Shown here: positions 41,473 through 49,314 of the stretch, in pieces
Position numbering within the stretch: position 1 is the stretch's first letter
Layout of the letters: every line of letters begins with the position of its first letter
DNA from: JBBQRS01 sp038214535
GTDB taxonomy: Bacteria; Chloroflexota; Anaerolineae; CG2-30-64-16
Reading direction: 5' to 3'
NCBI GenBank assembly: GCA_038214535.1
Contig: JBBQRS010000002.1
Coordinates: 1-64,000, forward strand
Length of the DNA: 64,000 nt
The notes under the pieces: generated by a model
The model's input: only the letters and a program-made list of their open reading frames with translations
The model's database searches: none
What the model was told of the DNA's origin: nothing
Translations under genes and position numbers: made by a program

Positions 41473-43105
41473 GAATTCTCAATGTAAACAAAAGAGCGAC
41501 AGCGGCTAGAATGAAGGCGTCAGACATCCTATCCAGATCAAGAGCGATTTATGGCACCAACGCTATCGTTTGACCGGTTACGCTCGATTTTGATTGCGAC
41601 AGTCGCCCAGCTGCCGGATGTGCGGACGCGGCCGAATCGGATCTACGAGATGGCGGATGCGGCCTTGGGGGCCTTCGCGGTGTTCTTCGTGCAGTCGCCC
41701 TCGTTTCTGGCGCATCAGCAAGAGATGCAACGCCGCCAGGGGCAGAACAATGCGCAGAGCTTGTTCGGTCTCGATCAGGTACCGAGTGATGGGCAAATTC
41801 GCAACTTATTGGATCCGCTTGCCCCCGAGCAACTGGCGCCGCCATTCTGGCGGGTGTTTGAGCAACTGCGGGACGGCGATTATCTTCAGGCCTATCAGGG
41901 CCATCTCGGCCGCTGGTTATGCGCCCTGGATGGCACGCAGTACTTTAGTTCGCAGAAGATTCACTGTCCGCAGTGCACAACGCGGGTCGTGAACGACCGC
42001 ACCTACTACTTGCACTCGTTGGTGGCGCCGTTGCTGGTGGCACCGGGCGAGAACCGGGTCATCGCCCTGGAGCCCGCATTCGTGCAGCCGCAAGACGGTT
42101 GTGCGAAGCAGGATTGTGAGCTGCGGGCGGCCGAGCGCTGGCTGCAGCGGAACGCCCAACGCTTCCCGGCCGGCGCCGTGACCCTGTTGGGGGATGACCT
42201 CTACTGCCATCAGCCGTTCTGCGAACTGGTGCTGGCGCTGCACTGGCACTTCGCTTTCACGTGCAAACCGGACTCCCACGCCGCCCTGTATCAGGAAATC
42301 GACCTGCTGACCAAGACCGGCGGGGTGGCGGAGGTCAGCCAGCGCCGCTGGACCGGGCAACGTCACGAGCTATGGCGCTATCGCTACGCCATCCGGGTCC
42401 CGCTGCGGGCAGATACGAAGCCGCTCTACGTCAACTGGTGCGAGGTGACGATCACGGATGAGGCAACGGGCGAACTGCTGTACCGCAACGCCTGGGCGAC
42501 CGACCATCCCTTGACCGAATCTGGACTGCACGACTTTGTGCTGGCCGCGCGCACCCGCTGGAAGAGCGAGAATGAGAACAACAATGTGCTCAAGAACTAC
42601 GGCTACCATCTGGAGCACAACTTCGGCCACGGCCACCAGCACTTGGCCCAGGTGCTGATCATGCTCAACCTGCTGGCCTTCCTCTTTCATACGGTCCTGG
42701 ACCTGTGCGACGAGCCATACCGTCGCGTGCGGGCCGAACTCGTCGCCCGCCAGACCTTCTTTCATGATGTGCAAGCCCTGACCCGTTACCTCTACTTTGA
42801 CAGTTGGCAGGCACTCATCAATTTCATGTTCACCCGGCTCGAACTCGACACCGCCGCCCCGGCGCCGCCGCGCAAACGCACTAGACGCCGCACATAGCTG
42901 CACAAGCAAGTGGTCGGCTGGTCGCTTCTGCTTCGGCGCGCCGGGCGCCGGTCAACCGCGGCCCATGCTGACCGGCGCCCCGTCAGAAGCCCCGCGAAAC
43001 ACACCTTCCATCCACTGGCCAGGGTGGGTACGGCCCCACTCAGGCCTCGGACGGCGCCCTTCCCGCCGCCCCCCTGTCCCGCCCCCCCCCAACCATTAGA
43101 ATTAC
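41473..43105 (+). mobile_element. Insertion sequence (DDE, IS4-like superfamily), tentative ends
   Basis: The element is defined by the transposase gene at 41551-42897. Candidate ends are GAATTCTCAATG at 41473-41484 and, inverted, GTAATTCTAATG at 43105-43094. They share an AATTCT-AATG core with one indel. I cannot find a convincing target duplication, so the boundaries are provisional. Confidence 0.45.
41551..42897 (+). CDS. IS transposase, DDE type
   Basis: This 448-aa transposase has an RNase H-like catalytic core. The first Asp is in CALDGTQYFSSQKI, the second in TLLGDDLYCHQPFCE and the Glu in RWKSENENNNVLKN. A CPQC pair lies after the first Asp. The C-terminus is basic (PPRKRTRRRT). The arrangement fits the IS4-like superfamily, but I cannot assign a subgroup. 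The frame is intact, so the element may still be active. It inserted between tRNA-Pro and a GNAT gene. Confidence 0.85.
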   Translation: MAPTLSFDRLRSILIATVAQLPDVRTRPNRIYEMADAALGAFAVFFVQSPSFLAHQQEMQRRQGQNNAQSLFGLDQVPSDGQIRNLLDPLAPEQLAPPFWRVFEQLRDGDYLQAYQGHLGRWLCALDGTQYFSSQKIHCPQCTTRVVNDRTYYLHSLVAPLLVAPGENRVIALEPAFVQPQDGCAKQDCELRAAERWLQRNAQRFPAGAVTLLGDDLYCHQPFCELVLALHWHFAFTCKPDSHAALYQEIDLLTKTGGVAEVSQRRWTGQRHELWRYRYAIRVPLRADTKPLYVNWCEVTITDEATGELLYRNAWATDHPLTESGLHDFVLAARTRWKSENENNNVLKNYGYHLEHNFGHGHQHLAQVLIMLNLLAFLFHTVLDLCDEPYRRVRAELVARQTFFHDVQALTRYLYFDSWQALINFMFTRLELDTAAPAPPRKRTRRRT

Positions 43106-43140
43106 AGAAGCGCAGGGTGGAAGACTGAAGTTTGTGGGTA
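42898..43140. other. Non-coding C-rich tail of the insertion sequence
   Basis: These 243 bp follow the transposase stop and include CGCGCCGGGCGCCGG palindromic text and a long run of C (about 43081-43090). No gene is seen. The right inverted repeat of the element probably lies at 43094-43105. Confidence 0.4.
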
Positions 43141-43935
43141 ATGGCGATGGCACACGCGGAATTGCTTGCGCTGTTCGACCGTGAGCAGCGGATGGAAGTA
43201 AACTTCCCCGGTTATCGTCGCGAAACCACGCCGGATGTGGTGCGCATGATCCCCGAACACCCGCCCTATGACGAGGGCGCGGTGATCTATTCCGATCTTT
43301 CGGCAGCCAACGCGGACGCGGTTATCGCAGAGCAGGTCGCCTACTTTGGAGACCTGGGTTACGGCTTCGAGTGGAAAACCTATAGCCACGACGCGCCGCC
43401 TGACCTACCGGCGCGCCTGCTACGGGCCGGGTTCGAGGCCGAGGAGTCGGAAAACGTCATGGTGCTCGATCTGGTCGAAGCCCCCGATCTTCTTCAGGTG
43501 TCGCCGGGCGCGGATATTCGCGAGATCACCGACCCTGATAGCATTGGTGAGGTCATCACCGTGCTGACCCAGGTGTGGGGCGAAGATCGCAACCGGCTCA
43601 GGGCGGTGCTGGCCGATGAAATGGTCGAAGCGCCCGACCTCTTGCAGGTCTACGTGGCTTACGTGGACGAGGCCCCGGCCGCCGCCGCCTGGATTCGCTA
43701 TCACCCCGATTTGCAGTTCTCTAGCCTGTGGGGCGGCTCCACAATTGCCGAACATCGCGGGCGCGGCCTCTACTCCGCGTTGCTGTCCGTGCGTGCGCGT
43801 GATGCGTACGCGCGCGGGATTCGCTTCCTCACCGTGGATGCCAACTCGATGAGCCGGCCCATCCTCGAGCGTTTCGGCTTTCATCTGCTGGCGACGACCC
43901 GACCTTTCAATTGGACACCCAACCACCCCGATTGA
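43141..43935 (+). CDS. GNAT family N-acetyltransferase
   Basis: This 264-aa protein has a variable N-terminal half and a C-terminal GNAT domain. The acetyl-CoA loop is IAEHRGRGLYSALLSVR, and the last strand/helix is FLTVDANSMSRPILERFGF. It should transfer an acyl group from CoA to an amine. Two in-frame ATGs (43141 and 43147) and an upstream non-ATG start are possible. No strong ribosome site discriminates, so the start is provisional. The substrate is unknown. Confidence 0.83.
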   Translation: MAMAHAELLALFDREQRMEVNFPGYRRETTPDVVRMIPEHPPYDEGAVIYSDLSAANADAVIAEQVAYFGDLGYGFEWKTYSHDAPPDLPARLLRAGFEAEESENVMVLDLVEAPDLLQVSPGADIREITDPDSIGEVITVLTQVWGEDRNRLRAVLADEMVEAPDLLQVYVAYVDEAPAAAAWIRYHPDLQFSSLWGGSTIAEHRGRGLYSALLSVRARDAYARGIRFLTVDANSMSRPILERFGFHLLATTRPFNWTPNHPD

Positions 43936-43955
43936 AATTTGATAAGGACATCTAT

Positions 43956-43986
43956 TTGAGTATTCCCTCGCCTCTTGTGGTAAAAT
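43956..43986 (+). promoter_or_regulatory. Possible promoter of the CBS-domain gene
   Basis: TAAAAT (43981-43986) is preceded by TGG, giving an extended -10. TTGAGT (43956-43961) lies 19 bp upstream, a little far. It is positioned about 65 bp before ATG 44050. Confidence 0.4.
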
Positions 43987-44049
43987 CCGCAGGTGACGCG
44001 TCGCATTGATGCGGCGCGCTTTCCCACTTATGGGAGAGGAGCGGTAACG

Positions 44050-44454
44050 ATGCAACCCCATGAGATCTACTCGCTGCGGGCGCGTGACATCATGAACCGC
44101 AGTTTCGTTGTCGTGTCGCCGCTGGAAACGGTTCAGGAAGCCATTCAGCGTATGCTGGATCAAGGCTGCCAGGTTGCGATTGTAGATCGCGCCGACGAGG
44201 GCGATGCATATGGCATCCTGACCTTTCAAGAGGTCGTGTACCGGGTTATCAGCCACTCTTTGGCTCCGACCCGCGTGCGGGTGGGCGAGGTGATGGTGAA
44301 GCCGTTGATTGTCGTCAACCCGAACCTGCGCCTGCCGTTCGTGGCGCAACTTTTCGCAAACACAGGGATCGAAAACGCGCCCGTCATCGAGGAGCATCAA
44401 CTGGCGGGCATCATTTCGAGCGCCGACCTGGTGCGCGCCCTGACCGCCGATTAA
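44050..44454 (+). CDS. CBS-domain pair protein
   Basis: This 134-aa protein consists of two CBS motifs forming one Bateman module. The first is about 10-65 (RARDIMNRSFVVVSPLETVQ, YGILTFQEVV) and the second about 72-130 (RVGEVMVKPLIVVNPNLRL, AGIISSADLVRAL). Such stand-alone modules bind adenine nucleotides and regulate partner proteins. AGAGGAG precedes ATG 44050. It is monocistronic, followed by a palindromic repeat. Confidence 0.92.
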   Translation: MQPHEIYSLRARDIMNRSFVVVSPLETVQEAIQRMLDQGCQVAIVDRADEGDAYGILTFQEVVYRVISHSLAPTRVRVGEVMVKPLIVVNPNLRLPFVAQLFANTGIENAPVIEEHQLAGIISSADLVRALTAD

Positions 44455-44481
44455 CCGCAATCGCCCTATAAAACTAAAAAT

Positions 44482-44547
44482 CCTTTGTAGTGACGGCTTC
44501 AGCCGTTGTCGTGCTCCCCCAACGGCTGAAGCCGTCACTACAAAGGG
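44482..44547. repeat. Palindromic repeat, GTGACGGCTTCAGCCGTT family, copy 3
   Basis: CCTTTGTAGTGACGGCTTC and its complement GAAGCCGTCACTACAAAGG form a near-perfect hairpin. This copy lacks the AAAACTGCGC extension. It lies between the CBS and acyl-CoA dehydrogenase genes. Confidence 0.9.
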
Positions 44548-44581
44548 TAAGACTTGCTAAGGGGCGTCAGGAGAAGAAGCG

Positions 44582-45793
44582 ATGGATTTCGGCTGGACTC
44601 AAGAAGAACAGATGTGGCGTAAGGCGGTGCGCGATTTCGCGCAGAAGAAGATCGCGCCGCGTTCGCGCGAGATTGACAGCACCAATAACATCCCCGAAGA
44701 TATCATTAAGGCGATGGCCGACATGGGTCTATGGGCGCCGACCGTCTCGGAGGAGTACGGCGGGCAGGGGATGAACGTGACTATGGCGACCATTGCCGCC
44801 GAGGAGTTGGGCCGCGCCGAAATCAGTCTTGCGCTGCCGGTGATGTACCTGGTGCAGGCAAGTTGGGGCTTCATCTTCGACCGTTATGCCAACGCCGAAC
44901 TCAAGGCGAAGCTGCTGCCGCAGGTCACGGCGGGCAAGGCGTTGCTGGGCATCGCCACCACCGAACCGGGCGGCGGTTCGGACATCGAAGGCGTCACCCG
45001 GTCGCGCGGCGAGCGCGGGCCTGACGGCGATTGGATCCTGAACGGCGAGAAGCTGTATATCAGCGGCGTCAAGGAAGCGGAGCGCATGGGCGGCATCCAC
45101 ATGACCCTCGTCCGTACCGACCCGTCGCAGGGCCATAAGGGCTTCACGTTCTTCGCCGTGCCGATTAAAGACAACCCGCAGGTGACGACGACTCTGATCG
45201 AAAACTGGGGGCGGACGGGGATCTCCACCGGCGGGTTCAACATGGAGAACCTGCACCTGTCTGACGAGTACCGCGTGGGCGAGCCGGGGCAGGGCTTTTA
45301 TCACGCGATGGAAGGATTCACCTATGCGCGCGCGCTGATCGGCGCGACCTGTGTGGGCGCGGCAGACGCGTGTCTTCGGATGGGCGTCGAGTACATTAAG
45401 CAGCGCGAATCGTTCGGCAAGCCGCTGGCGGCCTATCAGGGCATCAACTTCCCCGCCGCCGAACGCTATACCGACATCGAGGGCGCACGGCTGCTGACCT
45501 ATAAGACCGCATGGATGGCGGATCGGATGTACGAGGGCGGCGAGTTCAAGCACCGGGACGTGGCGCTCTACGGCGCGATGGCGAAGCTGCGCGCGCCGAT
45601 CATGGCGTTCGAGACGCTGAACGAGGTCGCCAACTGGCTGGGCGCGATGGGTTACAGCAAGGAATATCCCATCGAAATGGGCATCCGCGGTGTGCGCTCT
45701 TATTCCATCGGCGCGGAAGGCGGCATGAATATCATGCGGATGATCATCGCCCGCGAGCTGATCGGGGGCGAGTACACTTCGCCGCGGCAATGA
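44582..45793 (+). CDS. Acyl-CoA dehydrogenase
   Basis: This 403-aa flavoprotein has the acyl-CoA dehydrogenase layout. The N-terminal helical domain is MDFGWTQEEQMWRKAVRDFA, the middle beta domain has LLGIATTEPGGGSDIEG and LNGEKLYISG, and the C-terminal helical domain includes YIKQRESFGKPLAAYQGI and GGMNIMRM. It oxidises an acyl-CoA to the enoyl-CoA and passes electrons to ETF. GGAG lies about 10 nt before ATG 44582. The next gene overlaps by ATGA. Confidence 0.94.
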   Translation: MDFGWTQEEQMWRKAVRDFAQKKIAPRSREIDSTNNIPEDIIKAMADMGLWAPTVSEEYGGQGMNVTMATIAAEELGRAEISLALPVMYLVQASWGFIFDRYANAELKAKLLPQVTAGKALLGIATTEPGGGSDIEGVTRSRGERGPDGDWILNGEKLYISGVKEAERMGGIHMTLVRTDPSQGHKGFTFFAVPIKDNPQVTTTLIENWGRTGISTGGFNMENLHLSDEYRVGEPGQGFYHAMEGFTYARALIGATCVGAADACLRMGVEYIKQRESFGKPLAAYQGINFPAAERYTDIEGARLLTYKTAWMADRMYEGGEFKHRDVALYGAMAKLRAPIMAFETLNEVANWLGAMGYSKEYPIEMGIRGVRSYSIGAEGGMNIMRMIIARELIGGEYTSPRQ

Positions 45794-46419
45794 CCGTCAA
45801 CGCGCCGGTTGACCCGCATCGCCGTTTCCAGATCGCGCTGGAACGGGCGCGGGCCGACTGGGCCGGAACCGACCCGGAGATCGCAGCCGCGTTAGCGGGG
45901 TGCGAGCACACGCCGGAAGGCGTGATTGTCCCGTTCTTCGGGTCGCCGCACCTTGTCACGCATCCCGCCGGTGAAGTCCTGTGCCAGCGGGAAACGGCAA
46001 CCGCGCCGGCCCATCCGTCCATCGCCATCGTGCTGATTCACCATTTGCTGCATTGCGATGGGACGCGCCCGGCAGGTCAGTGGGTGGCATTTCGCGAGTT
46101 GCCCGATGGGTTGTTCTACGCGCAGGCGTTTGCGGGCCACGCGGAGGGCGCGCTGGCCGAACGGTTCGGCGGGGACATCGAGGCGTTTCGCCGGGCGAAC
46201 GAGGCGCAGGGCGGTGCGCCGCTGGAGATCGCGGAGGCCGCGTATATCTATCAGGCGCTCCCCCGGCTTCCCGTAGCGGTGTTGCTGTGGGCGGGCGACG
46301 ACGAATTTCCCGGCCAGGCGCGCATTCTGTTCGACGCCAACGCCGGCCGCCAGCTTCCTACGGAAGACCTGTCGGGGATCGGCGACTGGCTCGCGCATCG
46401 CTTGGTCCGACGGCAGTAG
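45790..46419 (+). CDS. DUF3786-domain protein
   Basis: This 209-aa protein matches the DUF3786 pattern: GVIVPFFGSPHLVTHPAGEV, VLIHHLLHCDGTRPAGQWV, AFRELPDGLFYAQAF, and ALPRLPVAVLLWAGDDEFPG. The function is unknown. DUF3786 genes often occur near corrinoid or C1 genes in anaerobes. It is translationally coupled to the acyl-CoA dehydrogenase (ATGA), so it may serve that enzyme. Confidence 0.8.
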   Translation: MTVNAPVDPHRRFQIALERARADWAGTDPEIAAALAGCEHTPEGVIVPFFGSPHLVTHPAGEVLCQRETATAPAHPSIAIVLIHHLLHCDGTRPAGQWVAFRELPDGLFYAQAFAGHAEGALAERFGGDIEAFRRANEAQGGAPLEIAEAAYIYQALPRLPVAVLLWAGDDEFPGQARILFDANAGRQLPTEDLSGIGDWLAHRLVRRQ

Positions 46420-46428
46420 ACACTAAGC

Positions 46429-46500
46429 GAAAACCCGTAGTATAGGGCCTTGTGCCCGTCGCGAACGCCCACGAGGGGCTAAACTACAGAGTTTCTGATA
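46429..46500. repeat. GTAGTTTAGCCCCTTG repeat family, copy 2 (inverted)
   Basis: AACCCGTAGTATAGGGCCTT, CCCGTCGCGA, and AGGGGCTAAACTACAGAG mirror the blocks of the copy at 41275-41338 in the opposite orientation. It lies between the DUF3786 and HEAT-repeat genes. Confidence 0.75.
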
Positions 46501-46544
46501 GACACTAAACACGTGTGCTGAGTGTGTGCGCACCGGAGAATTTT

Positions 46545-47315
46545 ATGATCCGTCGTAACGATCTATTCTCGACCTGGGGCCTGCGACTGGCGCTCCTGAT
46601 TGTGTTGGTGTTCGCCGGCGCTGTTTGCCCTGTGCTGGCTGATGATCCGATCCCGACACCGGAAACGTTGATCGAGGGCCTGTCTAGCGACGATCCGGCC
46701 ATCCGCGCGGCGGCCATTGCCGGGTTGGCCGCGTTTGGTGATCCGACGGCGGCTTCCGCCCTGCTGGATCTGCTCGCCGACCCCGACCCGCGGCTGGGGC
46801 TGTATGCGGCCCAGGCAATCGGCGCGCTGGCCTCGCCGGAGAACTTGCCGATTTTGCGCGAGGGGCTGACCCATCCGAATTCGGATGTTCGTTGGCGGAC
46901 GGCGCTGATTCTGGGCGAAATGGGCGACCCACGCGCCGTGCCGGCTCTGGCGCGCGCCCTGTCCGACCCGGAAGTGCTCGTCCATCGCACTGCGGCTCAA
47001 AGCCTTGTGAAGATTGGTGGGCCTGCGGCGACCGGCGCGTTGGTGCGCGCATTGGGCAGCGACAAGCCCTCGGTAGTGTATGCCGCCAAGAATGGTCTGG
47101 TGAAGATGGGGCCGCCGGCGGTGACGCCGCTCGCGATCGGCCTTTCGGTGGGTAATGCGCAGCGGCGGGCCAATTCGGCGACGTTACTGGGTTACATCGG
47201 CGACGCGCGTGCCCTGCCGGCCCTGCGCACCGCGGCTGAGATTGACGAAAATGAAACGGTTAGGACGGAAGCTCGGTGGGCGATGGATCAAATCACCGGC
47301 AAAACGTCTCCCTGA
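46545..47315 (+). CDS. Secreted HEAT-repeat protein
   Basis: This 256-aa protein has a signal peptide (hydrophobic LRLALLIVLVFAGAVCPVLA, cleavage near ADD). About six HEAT/PBS-lyase-type helical repeats follow (for example VRWRTALILGEMGDPRAVPA and RRANSATLLGYIGDARALPA). HEAT repeats form protein-binding solenoids. ATG 46545 has GGAG 6 nt upstream; the ORF start at 46515 would place extra residues ahead of the signal. Role and partner are unknown. Confidence 0.87.
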   Translation: MIRRNDLFSTWGLRLALLIVLVFAGAVCPVLADDPIPTPETLIEGLSSDDPAIRAAAIAGLAAFGDPTAASALLDLLADPDPRLGLYAAQAIGALASPENLPILREGLTHPNSDVRWRTALILGEMGDPRAVPALARALSDPEVLVHRTAAQSLVKIGGPAATGALVRALGSDKPSVVYAAKNGLVKMGPPAVTPLAIGLSVGNAQRRANSATLLGYIGDARALPALRTAAEIDENETVRTEARWAMDQITGKTSP

Positions 47316-47328
47316 AAACAGAATCCAT

Positions 47329-47427
47329 TGTCATTCTGAGCGCAGCGAAGAATCTCTCGCGAGGCGAGACCCTTCGCTGGAGTCTAACCGTAGCGTACTT
47401 TGAATCGTTAACCCGCTCAGGGTGACA
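47329..47427. repeat. TGTCATTCTGAGCG palindromic repeat
   Basis: TGTCATTCTGAGCGCAGCGA on the left pairs with CGCTCAGGGTGACA on the right, with an inner GCAGCGAAG/CTTCGCTG pair. An extra half copy (CTCAGAATGACAA) follows at about 47454-47466. This type recurs widely in bacterial intergenic DNA. Confidence 0.75.
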
Positions 47428-47509
47428 TGACAAAAACTAACATTACAGGCTACTCAGAATGACAAACATATCAATGACACCCATATCACTGAAAGGATAG
47501 ACTGCACAC

Positions 47510-48262
47510 ATGGCGTTGAAAGTTGGAGATAAGGCTCCCGATTTTGTTCTTAACAGCCATCTCGGGCAAGAAGTGCGCCTGAGCGACTACGCCGGTAAAC
47601 GAAACGTGGTCATGGCGTTCTTCCCGCTCGCCTGGACCCCCGTTTGAACGAACCAGATCCCTTCCTACCAGTCCGCATTGGACCGGTTCGAGGGGGTCCA
47701 AGCCCAGGTTCTGGGCCTCAGTGTTGATAGCGTGCCGTGTCTGGTCGCCTGGGCGGAAAGCCTGGGCGGGATCACTTATCCGTTGCTGAGTGACTTCTAC
47801 CCACATGGCGCGGTCGCGCAACTCTATGGCGTCCTTAAGGCGGACGGCCGCTCCGAGCGCGCCATCTTCGTGATTGACAAACAGGGTATCATCCGCTACG
47901 TGGACGTGCACGACATAGACGAGCAGCCCGATAACGAGGTGCTGTTCCAGTGTCTTGCGGAACTGGAGCCGGACTCGCAAGAGGCCGTCGCGATGCGCGC
48001 GCCGATGGCGGAAAGCGCCGCGCCGGATGCCGATGTGGTGCTCTACTGCACGCCGTGGTGTCCTTCATGCCGGCGCGCGCGCGCCTATTTGAAAACTCGT
48101 GGCATCGAGTATGTGGAGGTGGACATCTCGCGCGACCGGGCGGCGGCGCAGCGCGTGCGCGGCTGGGCCAACGGCAACGAGACTACGCCGACCTTCGATA
48201 TCCGGGGGACGATTGTAGTTGACTACAATCAGGCCCGGCTGGATGAGGTTCTCGGACGCTAA
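47510..48262 (+). CDS. Probable selenocysteine AhpE-type peroxiredoxin fused to mycoredoxin-like domain
   Basis: Reading UGA at 47645-47647 as selenocysteine (codon 46) gives one 250-aa protein. The N-terminal domain (1-160) is AhpE-like: ALKVGDKAPDFVLNSHLGQ, then FFPLAWTPV-U-TNQIPSYQ, where PxxxTxxC has U for the peroxidatic Cys, and YPLLSDFYPHGAVAQLYGV. The C-terminal domain (about 172-250) is glutaredoxin/mycoredoxin-like (YCTPWCPSC, VDISRDRAAAQ, GNETTPTF). AhpE is reduced by mycoredoxin in mycobacteria, so the fusion joins enzyme and reductant. A hairpin just after UGA could be the SECIS. The alternative is a nonsense mutation or base error. Confidence 0.85.
47649..47690 (+). promoter_or_regulatory. 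Candidate bacterial SECIS hairpin
   Basis: CGAACC (47649-47654) pairs with GGTTCG (47685-47690). Inside, GTCC (47671-47674) pairs with GGAC (47680-47683), closing a GCATT loop. The loop starts 27 nt after the UGA and begins with G, as I recall for bacterial SECIS models. A longer apical stem (47667-47674 with 47680-47687, one mismatch) is an alternative. Confidence 0.55.
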
Positions 48263-48271
48263 TATCCTGGG

Positions 48272-48296
48272 GCGGAGCATCTCGACGATGCTCCGC
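48272..48296 (+). terminator. Hairpin terminator after the peroxiredoxin gene
   Basis: GCGGAGCATC, loop TCGAC, and GATGCTCCGC form a perfect 10-bp stem 9 bp after the stop. The tail TCTATCCTTG is only moderately T-rich. Confidence 0.55.
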
Positions 48297-48408
48297 TCTA
48301 TCCTTGTCGTGTTTGAATACCCCATCCTGCAGCCGACTGCTGCTCATCCTCACGCATTGTCCGCCCACCTATCAATACCGTAGTTGTTATGACCAACAGG
48401 AGGCTGGT

Positions 48409-48780
48409 GTGGATCGCACTTTCTTTGTGATTTCAGCGCTATCGGGCGCGTTGGCCGTGGCGCTGGGCGCGTTCGCCGCACACGGCCTGCGCGGCCGCCT
48501 GACGCCGCAATCGCTGGCGACCTTTGAAACGGGCGTCCGCTATCTGATGTATCATGCGCTGGCGTTGATCGGCGTCGCGTGGGCCGTGACGCGCTGGCCT
48601 ACGACGAACCTGCCGGCCATTGGTGGTTGGTTGATGGTCACGGGGATGGTATTTTTTTCGGGCAGCCTGATTCTGTTCGCGTTCACCGGCGTCAGTTGGC
48701 TGGGAGCCATCGCGCCCATCGGCGGCATGGCCTTCATCCTGGGCTGGTTGTGTCTGGCGGTGGCGGCGTGGCGCGGCTGA
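48409..48780 (+). CDS. DUF423 small membrane protein
   Basis: This 123-aa protein has four hydrophobic segments. The DUF423 signature is clear: GALAVALGAFAAHGLRGRL, ATFETGVRYLMYHALALI and FSGSLILFAFTG. The function of this widespread family is not established. The GTG at 48409 has AGGAGG 5 nt upstream, so the longer frame from 48304 is rejected. Confidence 0.92.
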   Translation: MDRTFFVISALSGALAVALGAFAAHGLRGRLTPQSLATFETGVRYLMYHALALIGVAWAVTRWPTTNLPAIGGWLMVTGMVFFSGSLILFAFTGVSWLGAIAPIGGMAFILGWLCLAVAAWRG

Positions 48781-48801
48781 AGCGCGTGGCATGACTTCGC
48801 C

Positions 48802-49287
48802 ATGACCAATGAGCTGGAGTTACGACGCAAGTGGACGTTCCGCGCGCACGGACGACAGGTGGTCTGTGTGAAGAAGTCCGTCGAAAGCACGGAACACGTC
48901 GTGATGAAGGCACTGTTATGGGCCTTGTATCTGCCGGATTATCCGGGGTTGACCGTGGAGGCTGGCATTGGAGACCGGTATAAGCCGGACGTGGTGGAAC
49001 TGGACGCGCAGGGCGAACCGCGGTTCTGGGGCGAGGCGGGCAGCGTGCGGGCTGAGAAGATTCGGTCGCTGACGCGGCGCTATCGGTTTACGCATTTTGC
49101 CATCGCCAAGTGGGACATGCGCCTCGATCCCGTCGTCGAACTGGTGCGCGGGGCGCTCGAAGCTACGCCGCGCCGCGCCCCGTTTGATATTATCCGTTTT
49201 CCCACCGATAGCGCCACGCGCTTCATTGACGATCAGGGTTACATCTACATTGCGCCGGGCGATCTGGAATGGGTCCGGCTTGGCTGA
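48802..49287 (+). CDS. YaeQ-like protein (possible PD-(D/E)XK fold)
   Basis: This 161-aa protein shows TEHVVMKALLWALYLPDYPG, then a glycine-rich segment and KPDVVELDAQGEPRFWGEAG. That resembles the D...E-x-G core and preceding helix of YaeQ-type, PD-(D/E)XK-like proteins. A basic stretch VRAEKIRSLTRRYR follows. YaeQ function is poorly defined. The gene starts 21 bp after the DUF423 stop. I am moderately unsure of the family; the reading frame is convincing. Confidence 0.55.
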   Translation: MTNELELRRKWTFRAHGRQVVCVKKSVESTEHVVMKALLWALYLPDYPGLTVEAGIGDRYKPDVVELDAQGEPRFWGEAGSVRAEKIRSLTRRYRFTHFAIAKWDMRLDPVVELVRGALEATPRRAPFDIIRFPTDSATRFIDDQGYIYIAPGDLEWVRLG

Positions 49288-49314
49288 CAACACAATCACT
49301 CGGGGGATACGTCT

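Noticed and set aside
47510..47677. Treating the first 45 codons of the peroxiredoxin as a separate gene, and the rest as starting at a TTG near 47678
   Set aside because: The two parts are consecutive pieces of one peroxiredoxin fold in the same frame. Only the catalytic codon is UGA. The downstream piece alone would lack the active site.
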